Made by a program: the position numbers and the translations under genes
Assembly (NCBI RefSeq): GCF_013343215.1
Contig: NZ_CP039143.1
Location: forward strand, 2,852,001-2,916,000
Source: Acinetobacter sp. 10FS3-1
Lineage (GTDB): Bacteria; Pseudomonadota; Gammaproteobacteria; Pseudomonadales; Moraxellaceae
Direction of reading: 5' to 3'
DNA length: 64,000 nucleotides
The notes under the pieces: generated by a model
Told to the model about the DNA's origin: nothing
The model's input: only the letters and a program-made list of their open reading frames with translations
Database searches by the model: none
Shown here: positions 1-9,413 of the stretch, piece after piece
Layout: each line of letters opens with the position of its first letter
Numbering within the stretch: the stretch's first letter is position 1

Positions 1-112
1 AAGGCACATATTCAAATACTCTCAATGCCCTACGTGCAATAGAAAAGATAGAATGAAGCACTGTCTGATTAAATGGCTCGGCTCGCTTTTGCCTAGCTTT
101 CAAATGTACTAG

Positions 113-1171
113 TCATATAGATATCAAAGAATGCTTAGTTTCTCTAAACTCCGAAGGTGAAATCCCCATCCATTTTTTAAAAGCACGTGTAAAATTGGTG
201 GGTTGTTCATAACCTAAATATTCGGCAATTTGCTGAATGCTCATATCGCTTTTCGTCAGTAAGTCTTTTGCATCGTGTAATCTAATTTCATCCAAAAGAC
301 TGGAATAGGTTGTCCCTACATTGTGTAAGTTTCGTTTAAGTGTACGACTTGAAACCGCCATACTTTCTGCAATTTCCTCTAAACTTGGATAACCTTTTCT
401 TGGCGTTAAAATGAGTTTAGACTTTACTTGTAAAGTTATATCACTGATTTTACTGACGAAATATTGCTGCTCGATTTTACATTGTTGCAATGCTTGCTGA
501 TAGGCAATTGGATCGGCCATGTAGATTGGTATATATAACATTTCCGTTTCAAAATGAATCATATTATTCGGCTGATTAAATTGAATAGTGGGGAGCATCT
601 GCCGGTATTTAGCGTGATAGTGGGGTTCAGACCAGTCAAAGTCTATACCTACTTTTGAATAATCCTCATGTGTTAGAAACTTAGCAGCCTGTACAGCCCC
701 GATCATTATGCATTCATAAAAAAAACGTCTTAATATAAAAATTTGCTCCGCCTGACTCGCCATGACAGGATGTAATTCTGTAATTTCTAAAGAAGACTGA
801 TTTGGGTTCTCATGAAAAGTAATTTGATAATGTCGCAAACGCATCGTAAAAAACTGTAAAACCAGCTCAATGGCCTGTTTTAAATTCGCACAACTCATCA
901 GGGCAAATCCCATAGGACCATGAGCTGTCAACCGAAGTGCTACCCCATATTCATAACCCAGCCCATCATGATCAGTGAGTTGCAGACTTTCCCAAACCAA
1001 TCGTGACCATTGTCTCGGGGTAATTCTATCCTGTAGTAAAGCTTGGTGTGGAATTCTACTTTTTCTGAGCAGGTCGGTACTGTCTATCCCTTTTTTCGCC
1101 ATGATTTCAAGCAAAATAACAGCATAGGAAACTGGAATACTGGCACTATTTAGAAGAAAAGGATCTTTCAT
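113..1171 (-). CDS. AraC-family transcriptional regulator
   Basis: 352 residues. The C-terminal ~80 residues form a double helix-turn-helix of the AraC/XylS type (LEEIAESMAVSSRTLKRNL, then SIQQIAEYLGYEQPTNFTRAF and the end motif GISPSEFR). The N-terminal ~200 residues resemble the ligand-binding domain found in OruR/ArgR-like AraC regulators (PF12625 type), with a conserved GPMGFALMSCANL stretch. It lies head-to-head with the SDR/ADC/OYE/hydrolase cassette, 114 bases away, so it most likely controls that cassette in response to a small hydrophobic effector; this is inference from position. Start is the ATG at 1169-1171. The family assignment is secure; the effector is unknown. Confidence 0.9.
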   Translation of the reverse strand: MKDPFLLNSASIPVSYAVILLEIMAKKGIDSTDLLRKSRIPHQALLQDRITPRQWSRLVWESLQLTDHDGLGYEYGVALRLTAHGPMGFALMSCANLKQAIELVLQFFTMRLRHYQITFHENPNQSSLEITELHPVMASQAEQIFILRRFFYECIMIGAVQAAKFLTHEDYSKVGIDFDWSEPHYHAKYRQMLPTIQFNQPNNMIHFETEMLYIPIYMADPIAYQQALQQCKIEQQYFVSKISDITLQVKSKLILTPRKGYPSLEEIAESMAVSSRTLKRNLHNVGTTYSSLLDEIRLHDAKDLLTKSDMSIQQIAEYLGYEQPTNFTRAFKKWMGISPSEFRETKHSLISI

Positions 1172-1285
1172 CTTTTTGCTTTTAATTTTTTTGTCCCAAA
1201 TTGATCAGTAGTATGGCTCAAGTCCATCTCACGCTCAAGTTCTGTTCGATGAATACTCTATCTATTATTTTGAAGAGATATTCTT

Positions 1286-2089
1286 ATGGCACTGCCAAAA
1301 GTAAATTCAGATTTTAGAGTGGTGATTACCGGTGCTTCATCAGGGATTGGTGAGGAGCTGGCCAAACAATTTGCAAAAATGGGTTATTCATTGCTTCTGG
1401 TGGCTCGTCGCGTTGACAAGCTTGAACAACTGGCCCACAGCCTGAAACAAAAACACGCCGTCGAAGTCGATTTATATCCATGTGACCTGGCTGATCGTCA
1501 GGCAAGAAGTAAATTGAAGGCGTTTTTAACTACCATTCAGGTTTCAGTTTTATGCAATAACGCAGGCTTTGCGACCTTTGGTGCCTTACAGGAACTCGAT
1601 CCTGAACGTGAAGCAGAAGAAGTAGAAGTTAATGCCGTCACCGTCCATGATTTAACCATCGCTGTACTCCCCCAAATGATTGCACGTAAATCAGGTGCAA
1701 TCTTAATTGTAGGATCAACCTCTGGACATCAACCCACACCGACCAACGCAACTTATGCAGCAACCAAAGCCTTTGCAAACTCATTTGCTGAATCATTACA
1801 TAGTGAACTAAAAGGCACCGGTGTCAGTTGTACTTTACTTGCCCCGGGACCGACCCGTACAGAATTTACCGAAATAGCAGGCATCAGCAAAATTGAGGCG
1901 GTCGGTGGTCAACTGGTGTGGGTCAGTGCTGATCGCGTGGCAAAACAGGCCATTGAGGGCATGCGCTGTAATAAACGTATTGTGATTCCGGGCTTACTGG
2001 CTCAAGTCCAAACTGTTGGCGGGCGTTATACCCCCCGTGTGATCTTATTGCCGATTCTCAAACACGTTTTTTCGAGATTAAAATCATGA
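1286..2089 (+). CDS. Short-chain dehydrogenase/reductase (SDR)
   Basis: 267 residues with the classical SDR layout: nucleotide-binding TGASSGIG at residues ~15-22, NNAG at ~91-94, catalytic Ser in VGSTSG and catalytic YAATK at ~155-159. It would be an NAD(P)-dependent oxidoreductase of alcohols or ketones in the cytosol. It is the first gene of a four-gene rightward cassette and overlaps the next gene by 4 bases (ATGA), indicating translational coupling. The C-terminal half, with LLAPGPTRTEF, fits the acyl/steroid-like SDR group, but the substrate cannot be told from sequence. Confidence 0.92.
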   Translation: MALPKVNSDFRVVITGASSGIGEELAKQFAKMGYSLLLVARRVDKLEQLAHSLKQKHAVEVDLYPCDLADRQARSKLKAFLTTIQVSVLCNNAGFATFGALQELDPEREAEEVEVNAVTVHDLTIAVLPQMIARKSGAILIVGSTSGHQPTPTNATYAATKAFANSFAESLHSELKGTGVSCTLLAPGPTRTEFTEIAGISKIEAVGGQLVWVSADRVAKQAIEGMRCNKRIVIPGLLAQVQTVGGRYTPRVILLPILKHVFSRLKS

Positions 2090-2832
2090 AGCAGTTTATT
2101 CAGGATATAAAAACGCCTTTGGCATTGGCCCGTTTAGGCAAGAAAATTTACCACAATGCCCAATATCTGACTGCGGTGGTTGAAGTCGATCCGAAGAAAA
2201 TAGCGAAATGGTTACCCTCTGGCATGACTTTGGCAAAACCCTATCGTGCCGATCTATTCTGCGCTTATTTTCCTGACAATGTGTATACAGGTGCCTATCA
2301 CGAGGCCGGTTTATTTGTGCATATCAAGGTCGGTAAAAAATACGGCATTTTCTGTCCGTGGATGATTTTGGACGACGACAGAGCGATGATTATTGGCCGT
2401 GAGCTGTTAGGCTATCCGAAAAAAATCGGTGAAATCGACTGGCACAATACGGGTACACATATCGTCACCAAAGCGACACGCCGAGGCTCTACTTTAATTG
2501 AAATGAAGGCGGAGTTGGGCGCTGTATTAGCTCATGCCCCGCCCATTTTAGGTTTACCACATCGCAATATTTCAGGCGGTTTAGGCTTAGGCATTCCCAA
2601 AGAAATCCGTTTTACTCCCATCGAACATCCTATTGAAGTCCGCCAAGTCAAAATGCAGCTCCAATTCAATGGTAATGAGAATGACCCATTGCATGATATG
2701 GGGTTGGGAAATGTGGTTGAGGCACGCTTACACCGGGTGGACTTATCGGGTGGTTTTATTCCACCGATCCAGCTGCCACGCTTAAGAACACCGCTGTTTT
2801 TACTACGACAATTTAACCCACGTATTCTTTGA
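2086..2832 (+). CDS. Acetoacetate decarboxylase-like protein (ADC family)
   Basis: 248 residues. The motif RELLGYPKKIGEIDW contains the lysine pair that in acetoacetate decarboxylase forms the Schiff base with the substrate, and the segments before and after (AYFPDNVYTGAYHEAG, GGLGLGIPKEIRF) fit the ADC beta-cone fold. ADC-like proteins decarboxylate, hydrolyse or simply bind beta-keto and related acids. It starts inside the last codons of the SDR gene and is followed 28 bases later by the OYE gene, so it is part of one operon. Whether it is a true decarboxylase is open. Confidence 0.85.
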   Translation: MKQFIQDIKTPLALARLGKKIYHNAQYLTAVVEVDPKKIAKWLPSGMTLAKPYRADLFCAYFPDNVYTGAYHEAGLFVHIKVGKKYGIFCPWMILDDDRAMIIGRELLGYPKKIGEIDWHNTGTHIVTKATRRGSTLIEMKAELGAVLAHAPPILGLPHRNISGGLGLGIPKEIRFTPIEHPIEVRQVKMQLQFNGNENDPLHDMGLGNVVEARLHRVDLSGGFIPPIQLPRLRTPLFLLRQFNPRIL

Positions 2833-2860
2833 AAAAAACGACTATAAACAGGTGAATTTT

Positions 2861-4099
2861 ATGAATCAGCATGCAAAAGAAAATGTAGAAGTTAATGTTC
2901 TGGCCCAACCGTTAAAACTGGCATGTGGGATCAGCATTCCAAACCGTATTGCAAAAGCAGGCATGAGTGAGCAATTGGCTGATCGTTTTGGGGTACCGAC
3001 TACCGATTTACAGCAACTCTATGCAGTATGGGCAAGAGGCGGTACAGGTCTGTTGGTCACCGGCAATGTCATGATTGACCATCGAGGTCTGGTTGAGCCA
3101 CGTAATGTCATTCTTGAAAATGATCACCACTTACAGTCGTATCGTTTATGGGTAAAAGCGGTACATGCCAATGGTGGCAAAATCATTATGCAGATTAACC
3201 ATCCCGGGCGTGTTGCGGTGTTACCTTTGCTGAAACGTCCTGTTGCACCATCAGCTGTAGGTTTAGACCTGCCTGCAATGAATATTATCCGTATTCCAAA
3301 AGCCATGAGCGAAGCTGAAATTTTGGAACAGATTCAACGCTTTGCTAAAACTGCAAAATTGGCAATACAAGCAGGCTTTGACGGTGTGCAAGTCCATGCA
3401 GCGCATGGTTATCTGATTTCGCAATTTTTATCCCCCTTGGCAAATAAACGGACCGATCAATGGGGCGGCACTGCTGAAAATCGTCGTCGTATCCTGATTG
3501 AAACTGTACGAGCCGTTCGTAAGGAAATTGGCGCTGACAGGATTTTAAGCGTCAAACTGAATTCCGCAGATTTTCAAAAAGGTGGATTAAGCCAACAGGA
3601 ATCTTTAGAAATTTCGTTAGCTCTGGAAGCAGAAGGCATTGATCTTCTCGAAATTTCAGGCGGGAATTATGAATCACCGGCACAATTGGGTTATGCAGCG
3701 GACCGTCAGGCACAAAAAGATGCTTATTTTGTTGATTATGCAAAAGCGTTGAGGCAGCAAAGTCAGCTTGCCTTGATGCTTACGGGTGGAATCCGTCAAA
3801 ACAGTACCATGCAGCAGCTGATTGCCGAAAATATCGTTGATTTGATCGGTATGGCACGCCCTTTTGCAATGCAACCGGATTTGGCAAAACAGGTGTTGGC
3901 AGGTAAATCGGTACAAGCTCAAACCAGTGTACCCTCCATTGGTTATAAACCTGTCGATGCTTATTTACAGCTGGCTTGGCATGCGATGCAATTTAAGCGG
4001 ATCAGCCAGGGTTTAAACCCCAAAGGCAGTAAGGGTTTGATTCCAACATTCCTACGCTTTGGTCCTCAAATGGGACTGAATATCCTTACACAAAAATAA
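2861..4099 (+). CDS. NADH:flavin oxidoreductase, Old Yellow Enzyme family
   Basis: About 412 residues, a single FMN-binding TIM barrel. Signature elements visible are QINHPGR, the substrate-site HAAHGYLISQFLSP followed by WGGTAENRRR, and the late phosphate-binding GMARPFAMQPDLA. It lacks the extra FAD/NAD domains of 2,4-dienoyl-CoA reductase (which is much longer), so it should reduce activated C=C bonds using NAD(P)H in the cytosol. I prefer the ATG at 2861 because AGGTGA lies 6-11 bases upstream of it; an in-frame GTG at 2852 would overlap that ribosome site. Third gene of the cassette. Confidence 0.9.
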   Translation: MNQHAKENVEVNVLAQPLKLACGISIPNRIAKAGMSEQLADRFGVPTTDLQQLYAVWARGGTGLLVTGNVMIDHRGLVEPRNVILENDHHLQSYRLWVKAVHANGGKIIMQINHPGRVAVLPLLKRPVAPSAVGLDLPAMNIIRIPKAMSEAEILEQIQRFAKTAKLAIQAGFDGVQVHAAHGYLISQFLSPLANKRTDQWGGTAENRRRILIETVRAVRKEIGADRILSVKLNSADFQKGGLSQQESLEISLALEAEGIDLLEISGGNYESPAQLGYAADRQAQKDAYFVDYAKALRQQSQLALMLTGGIRQNSTMQQLIAENIVDLIGMARPFAMQPDLAKQVLAGKSVQAQTSVPSIGYKPVDAYLQLAWHAMQFKRISQGLNPKGSKGLIPTFLRFGPQMGLNILTQK

Positions 4100-4114
4100 T
4101 AAAAGGACTTCACC

Positions 4115-4978
4115 ATGAAAAGTCTGATTAGCGAAACGCATAGCATTACCCCCAGACGTCCAGCTTTTGATTTTTCCAAAAGCTCTTTACACTGGATCAA
4201 GGATGACCCGATTGCATCCAATATATTGAATGTGATTCATCCCATCACACCTGCACCTGAGCGTTGGTTCTGTCAGACTTTTCGTGAGGCTTTGCCTTAT
4301 ATTCAAGATGAAAAACTCAAACAAGCAGCCATTGCCTTTATCAAACAAGAAGCCAGCCATAGCTACGGTCATACCTTGGTCAATCGCCAGTTGCACATCG
4401 TTGAACAGCATTTACAGGATTATCTGAAACTGCTCGACTGGATTTTTGATGACATGATCGGTTCTAATCCCTTGGGGATCAAACTTAAAAATGAAAAATT
4501 AAAAAAACACTGGTTAAAAACCCGTTTAGGGATGGTTGCAGCCGCTGAACATATAACGGGTGTGTTGGGTCACTGGGTATTAAATGCGGAAACCCTTGAA
4601 AAATCTGCGATAGAAATTGAACTGTTTAGGTTATTACAGTGGCATGGTGCAGAGGAAGTCGAACACCGCGAAGTTGCTGATGCCATGTTTAGATCTATGA
4701 GCAATAGCATTACATTGCGAACAGCTTCAGCCGTTTTTATATTTCCACTTTTTTCGATACTCGCCATCCTGGGTATTTATCAAATTATGGAGAAAGATAC
4801 TGAATTTCCTCAACCATTTAAAATCCGCGATTATTTACGGGCTGCACGTCAAGACCGTGTACCGAAAGCCCAGATGTTATTGAAAGCAGGTATGCGCTAT
4901 TTTAATCCCAAGCACTCCCCCTTGAACGAAGGGAATACACAGCAGGCTTTGAACTTTTTGAAAAAAATGGGAAGCTAG
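4115..4978 (+). CDS. Predicted metal-dependent hydrolase (PF10118 family)
   Basis: 287 residues. The sequence fits the COG3687/PF10118 family of predicted metal-dependent hydrolases: WFCQTFREALPYI near residue 50, FIKQEASHSYGHTLVNRQL near residue 70, and HGAEEVEHREVADAMF near residue 178, which supply the conserved Glu and His residues thought to bind metal. A hydrophobic segment near residues 200-220 suggests membrane association. It closes the SDR-ADC-OYE cassette and is followed by a hairpin terminator. Members are often found beside fatty-acid or steroid-like oxidoreductases, but no reaction is established. Confidence 0.8.
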   Translation: MKSLISETHSITPRRPAFDFSKSSLHWIKDDPIASNILNVIHPITPAPERWFCQTFREALPYIQDEKLKQAAIAFIKQEASHSYGHTLVNRQLHIVEQHLQDYLKLLDWIFDDMIGSNPLGIKLKNEKLKKHWLKTRLGMVAAAEHITGVLGHWVLNAETLEKSAIEIELFRLLQWHGAEEVEHREVADAMFRSMSNSITLRTASAVFIFPLFSILAILGIYQIMEKDTEFPQPFKIRDYLRAARQDRVPKAQMLLKAGMRYFNPKHSPLNEGNTQQALNFLKKMGS

Positions 4979-4988
4979 TCAGCCAGTG

Positions 4989-5012
4989 AGAGCCTTAAGA
5001 AGGCTCTTTTTC
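4989..5012 (+). terminator. Rho-independent terminator of the oxidoreductase cassette
   Basis: Perfect 7-bp stem AGAGCCT / AGGCTCT (4989-4995 and 5001-5007) with a 5-base loop, followed by a T run. It begins 11 bases after the hydrolase stop codon. Confidence 0.85.
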
Positions 5013-5322
5013 TTAAGGTTTATACGGATCAACTCAAGCTATTGTATGACTTGGATGAGTATTGATTCGGTGATCAATCAAGGCAATATCACTTCTTATT
5101 CTTTAAAATTAGCTCAGCATGGTGAACTTCCAGAAAAAATAGAGATAGAATGAACGCTCTTCGAAGAATTTAACTATTGATTTCTTGTCTGAGTATGAAA
5201 CTTTATTTTTTCTTCTCTTATTATGGAACTATAAATATCAATGCGACCAAGATGGCCCAGTATGAAAATTTATTATTCTCGTACAAGAAACTGGCCTTTT
5301 TCTTTCCATGGAGAATATAGAA
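5013..5322. other. Intergenic stretch before pgm, no gene seen
   Basis: Rather AT-rich. I find no open frame with coding character, no RNA gene and no clear repeat. The final 15 bases hold the ribosome site of pgm (GGAG at 5310-5313). The pgm promoter presumably lies here, but I cannot point to a convincing -35/-10 pair. Confidence 0.5.
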
Positions 5323-6693
5323 ATGACTAAACTGACCTGTTTCAAAGCCTATGATATTCGCGGTAAATTAGGGACTGAACTGAATACCGAAATCGCCTAT
5401 AAAATCGGCCGTGCCTATGGACAGATTTATCAACCTGAGACAGTGGTGGTAGGTTGCGATATCCGCTTAAGCAGCGAAGACTTAAAACAGGCGACCATCC
5501 GTGGCTTAAATGATGCAGGGGTCAATGTGCTGGATCTGGGGATGACCGGCACGGAAGAAGTCTACTTTGGCGCGTTCCATCTGGATGTACAGGGTGGGAT
5601 TGAAATTACCGCCAGTCATAATCCGATGGACTATAACGGCATGAAACTGGTGCGTGAAAATGCTCGTCCAATCAGTGCAGATACCGGCCTAAAAGACATT
5701 CAAGCGCTGGCCGAGAGCAACCAGTTTATTGAAACTGCGACCAAGGGCACGGTTCAGACATACAATATTCTGCCTGAATTTATCGATCACCTGATGACTT
5801 ATATTGATCCGGCCAGTCTCCGTCCGATGAAGCTGGTGGTCAATGCCGGCAATGGGGCTGCAGGCCATGTGATTGATGCCCTTGAAATCAAGTTTAAAGC
5901 GCTCAATATTCCTGTTGAATTTATCAAGATCCATCATGAAGCTGATGGCAACTTTCCCAATGGTATTCCTAATCCAATTCTGGTGGAAAATCGTGCCAGT
6001 ACCCGTGATGCAGTCATAGCCCATGCGGCAGATATGGGAATTGCCTGGGATGGAGATTTTGACCGTTGCTTCCTCTTTGATGAAAAAGGCCAGTTTATTG
6101 AAGGCTATTATATTGTCGGTTTACTGGCACAGGCCTTTTTGCTCAAACAGGCGGGTGAAAAAATTGTGCATGACCCCCGTCTGGTCTGGAATACCTTTGA
6201 TGTGGTCGACCAGTATCAAGGGACTGCAATCCAGTCTAAATCAGGCCATGCTTTTATTAAGGATGTGATGCGCGAATACAATGCAGTCTATGGCGGTGAG
6301 ATGAGTGCCCATCACTATTTCCGTGATTTTGCCTACTGTGATAGTGGCATGATTCCCTGGTTGCTCGCCATCAGTGTTGTCTCGGAAACCGGAAAATCTC
6401 TCTCTTCCTTGGTGGAAGAGATGATTGCCAAATTCCCGTGTAGCGGAGAAATCAACTTTAAAGTCGAAGATACTCAGGCCACGATCCAAAAAATCTTTGA
6501 ACATTATGCTGAGCAAAAACCTGAAATTGATCAAACCGACGGAGTCAGCCTAAATTTTGGTACCTGGCGTTTTAATGTCCGGGCATCCAATACTGAACCT
6601 TTATTGCGTTTAAATATTGAAAGTCGCCGTGATCAACAGCCACGCCCGATGCAAAGTTATATTGATGAACTGACCCAGCTGATTCAGGGTTAA
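5323..6693 (+). CDS. pgm: Phosphomannomutase/phosphoglucomutase
   Basis: 456 residues, full length for the alpha-D-phosphohexomutase family. Visible are the N-terminal FKAYDIRG, the phosphoserine loop [13 protein letters not shown] (catalytic Ser in the first third), the metal-binding DGDFDRC and the C-terminal sugar-phosphate loop [10 protein letters not shown]. It interconverts hexose 6- and 1-phosphates, feeding galU and capsule sugar nucleotides. Start chosen at 5323 because GGAG sits 9 bases upstream; the ATG at 5308 has no ribosome site. It faces the galE end of the K locus and forms its conserved border gene. Confidence 0.95.
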   Translation: MTKLTCFKAYDIRGKLGTELNTEIAYKIGRAYGQIYQPETVVVGCDIRLSSEDLKQATIRGLNDAGVNVLDLGMTGTEEVYFGAFHLDVQGGIEITASHNPMDYNGMKLVRENARPISADTGLKDIQALAESNQFIETATKGTVQTYNILPEFIDHLMTYIDPASLRPMKLVVNAGNGAAGHVIDALEIKFKALNIPVEFIKIHHEADGNFPNGIPNPILVENRASTRDAVIAHAADMGIAWDGDFDRCFLFDEKGQFIEGYYIVGLLAQAFLLKQAGEKIVHDPRLVWNTFDVVDQYQGTAIQSKSGHAFIKDVMREYNAVYGGEMSAHHYFRDFAYCDSGMIPWLLAISVVSETGKSLSSLVEEMIAKFPCSGEINFKVEDTQATIQKIFEHYAEQKPEIDQTDGVSLNFGTWRFNVRASNTEPLLRLNIESRRDQQPRPMQSYIDELTQLIQG

Positions 6694-6725
6694 AAAAATG
6701 GGAGCTTTATAGCTCCCATTTTTTA
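6692..6725 (+). terminator. Bidirectional terminator between pgm and galE
   Basis: Stem ATGGGAGCT / AGCTCCCAT (6698-6706 and 6711-6719), loop TTAT, flanked by an A run on the left and a T run on the right. It can end both the rightward pgm transcript and the leftward capsule operon. Confidence 0.9.
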
Positions 6726-6739
6726 TTCCAGCCAAGCTT

Positions 6740-7756
6740 TTACCGGTAGCCTTCTGGATTCTGCTTTTGCCAGTTCCAGCTATCTGCGAGCATATCTTGT
6801 AAAGATAATTCAGCCTTCCATCCCAGCTCTTGATAAGCGCGCTGGCTATCAGCATAGAAACTTGCCAAATCACCCATACGTCGTGGTGCAAACTCAAATG
6901 GAACTTGAACCTGGTTCACTGCTTCAAAAGTGTTTTTGATTGCCAATACTGAAATAGGCTGACCCGTACCAATATTCCAGGCACGGCAGCCTTGATGTTC
7001 CAAACGGTTCTGGATGGCCAGTACATGGGCTTTGGCCAAATCCACCACATGAATAAAATCACGTTCACAGGTTCCATCAGGGGTAGGATAATCTTGACCA
7101 AAAATAGCCAGTTTGTCCCGACGACCCACCGCCACCTGCGTCACATACGGCATCAGATTATTGGGGATTCCTTGAGGATCTTCACCGATCTTCCCGCTTT
7201 TATGGGCACCCACCGGGTTAAAATAACGCAGCAAGGCAATCGACCAACGCGTATCTGCAATTGCAGCTTTCTCTAGCATCTGCTCAACTACGAGCTTGGT
7301 ATAGCCATAATTATTATTCGGCATACCTATTGGCATCTCCTCCTGATAAGGAGAAGGGTTATGCTCTCCGTAGACGGTGGCTGATGAACTAAACACCAGC
7401 TTAAATACACCGGCGCGCTGCATGGCCTGCACCAGGCTGATGGATCCGGCAATATTGTTATCGAAATAGGCCAGTGGAATTTGCTGGCTCTCGCCTACCG
7501 CCTTTAAACCGGCAAAATGAATTACAGCATCCACGGGATTGTCCTGAAACAGCCGATCGAGTAGCTGGCTGTCTCGAATATCGCCTTCAACAAATGTCAG
7601 ATTTTTGTGCGTCAACTGCTGGACACGTCTTAAAGATTCAGCAGAACTATTGGATAAATTATCCAGCACAATCACTTCATGACCGGCAGTCAATAACTCT
7701 ACGCAGGTATGTGAGCCGATATAACCCGCCCCACCCGTCACTAAAATATTAGCCAT
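6740..7756 (-). CDS. galE: UDP-glucose 4-epimerase (Gne1/GalE)
   Basis: 338 residues of the extended SDR epimerase family. NAD-binding [10 protein letters not shown] at the N-terminus, the SSSATVYG serine and YGYTK catalytic Tyr/Lys are all present. It converts UDP-Glc to UDP-Gal and, in Acinetobacter capsule loci where it is called Gne1, probably also UDP-GlcNAc to UDP-GalNAc. Its start overlaps the end of pgi by 8 bases, so it is the last gene of the long leftward operon. The precise specificity for acetylated sugars cannot be read from the sequence. Confidence 0.93.
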   Translation of the reverse strand: MANILVTGGAGYIGSHTCVELLTAGHEVIVLDNLSNSSAESLRRVQQLTHKNLTFVEGDIRDSQLLDRLFQDNPVDAVIHFAGLKAVGESQQIPLAYFDNNIAGSISLVQAMQRAGVFKLVFSSSATVYGEHNPSPYQEEMPIGMPNNNYGYTKLVVEQMLEKAAIADTRWSIALLRYFNPVGAHKSGKIGEDPQGIPNNLMPYVTQVAVGRRDKLAIFGQDYPTPDGTCERDFIHVVDLAKAHVLAIQNRLEHQGCRAWNIGTGQPISVLAIKNTFEAVNQVQVPFEFAPRRMGDLASFYADSQRAYQELGWKAELSLQDMLADSWNWQKQNPEGYR

Positions 7757-9413
7757 GCTGCTTTCCTAATAAAATCTGAATTAAACCTTGAGTCGAACCA
7801 TCCAGACCCTTCAAATCCGTCTGCTCCCCATTCAGGATCGGCAGGAGCTGATTGGCAATCTCCTTGCCTTTTTCGACGCCCCACTGGTCAAATGGATTAA
7901 TATTCCAGAGCACCGACTGCACAAAGACTTTATGTTCGTACAAGGCAATCAGCATCCCCAGACTATAAGGATTAAGTTCCTGTAATAAAAGCGTGCTGCT
8001 AGGCTGGTTGCCTTCATACTGCTTGTAGCTTGGCAGGTTTTGCAGCTCGGTCTGATCCAGAGCATCATTGCCAAATGCCAATAAGCGCGACTGGGCCAGA
8101 CAGTTAGACAGCGCCAGATGATGCTGTTCAATTAAAGACTCTGCATTATCTGCATAAGTAAACTGCTGGCTGTTATAACGCTGAATGGGTGCAATAAAGT
8201 CACAGCTGACCGCTTGGGTTCCCTGATGCAATAACTGATAGAATGCGTGCTGGGCATTCGGTCCGACTTCGCCCCAAATAATCGGGCAGGTATCCAGTTG
8301 CACCTTGTCGCCGTTGCGTTGAATCGATTTCCCATTCGATTCCATTTCCAGCTGCTGTAAATAAGAGGCAAAATATTTTAAGCGTCCGTCATAAGGCAGA
8401 ATCGCATGGGTCTGAATATTCAGAAAATTGGTATTCCAGGCCCCCAATAGTCCCATCAGCACCGGAATATTCTGTTCCAGGGGCTGATACTGAAAATGCT
8501 GGTCCACTGCATAAGCACCGGCAAGCAGCTGTTTAAAACCCTCGACCCCAATGCTTAAAGCAATAGGCAAACCGATACAGGACCAGAGAGAATAACGGCC
8601 ACCGACCCAATCCCATAACAGTAGCTGGTTCTCTGCTGCAATCCCCCATGCGGTCATTTTTTCAGGCTTGGTGGATACCCCGATAAAATGATGCTTTAAA
8701 ATATAAGGATGCTGTCCCAACGCCTTTTCCAGCCATAAACGCACCGTCTGGGCATTAGATAAGGTATCAATCGTTCCAAAAGACTTGGAAGAAATAATAA
8801 ACAGGGTGGTTTCTGGACGCAGCTGATGCAGCAGATCTGATAACTGACTGCCATCCATGGTCGAAACGAAATGTACATTTAGCGGCCGGGCAGACGGATA
8901 TTTAAAGTCGGACAGGGCATGCGTCACCATCAATGGTCCCAGGTCTGATCCACCGACGCCAATATTCACCACATCCTGAATGACTTCACCCGTGGCACCA
9001 CGGCGCTGTCCTGCATGAATCTGCTCGACCAGCATATACATGCGGTCCAGTTGTTCATGCACTTCTGCGGCCTGCTCGGCATGTCGCGAATCGTTTTTGG
9101 GCAGGCGTAAAGCCCAATGCATGGCAGCACGCTGTTCAGTATAATTGATGCTCTGGGTTGAAAATAAGTCTCCAATCCAGGAGCGCAGATGGTTGGCTTC
9201 TGCCCATTGAATCAGGTGCTGCATTACCTGCTGATTGATCCGGTGTTTACTATAGTCAAAAATGACCTGTTCAAACTGCAGGGAATATTGCTTAAAGCGT
9301 GTCGGGTCCGCTTCAAACAGCTGTCTTAAATGTAGCGATTCAATTTCATTTTTAACCGCATAGAGTTTTTTATACAGATCTTCAGTTTGAGGATTTTTCA
9401 GCTGATCTAACAT
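7749..9413 (-). CDS. pgi: Glucose-6-phosphate isomerase
   Basis: 554 residues, typical of bacterial Pgi. Recognisable are [11 protein letters not shown] in the sugar-phosphate site, the SIS-domain [26 protein letters not shown] and the C-terminal QWGVEKGKE with the catalytic region. It interconverts glucose 6-phosphate and fructose 6-phosphate and links central metabolism with capsule precursors. Stop of ugd and start of pgi share one base (TAATG), so translation is probably coupled. Its place between ugd and galE is the standard arrangement of the Acinetobacter K locus. Confidence 0.96.
   Translation of the reverse strand: MLDQLKNPQTEDLYKKLYAVKNEIESLHLRQLFEADPTRFKQYSLQFEQVIFDYSKHRINQQVMQHLIQWAEANHLRSWIGDLFSTQSINYTEQRAAMHWALRLPKNDSRHAEQAAEVHEQLDRMYMLVEQIHAGQRRGATGEVIQDVVNIGVGGSDLGPLMVTHALSDFKYPSARPLNVHFVSTMDGSQLSDLLHQLRPETTLFIISSKSFGTIDTLSNAQTVRLWLEKALGQHPYILKHHFIGVSTKPEKMTAWGIAAENQLLLWDWVGGRYSLWSCIGLPIALSIGVEGFKQLLAGAYAVDQHFQYQPLEQNIPVLMGLLGAWNTNFLNIQTHAILPYDGRLKYFASYLQQLEMESNGKSIQRNGDKVQLDTCPIIWGEVGPNAQHAFYQLLHQGTQAVSCDFIAPIQRYNSQQFTYADNAESLIEQHHLALSNCLAQSRLLAFGNDALDQTELQNLPSYKQYEGNQPSSTLLLQELNPYSLGMLIALYEHKVFVQSVLWNINPFDQWGVEKGKEIANQLLPILNGEQTDLKGLDGSTQGLIQILLGKQHG

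Noticed and set aside
1-56. Short plus-strand frame ending NALRAIEKIE and TGA at 54-56
   Set aside because: It looks like the tail of a gene that begins outside the window, but 17 codons are too few to assign it.
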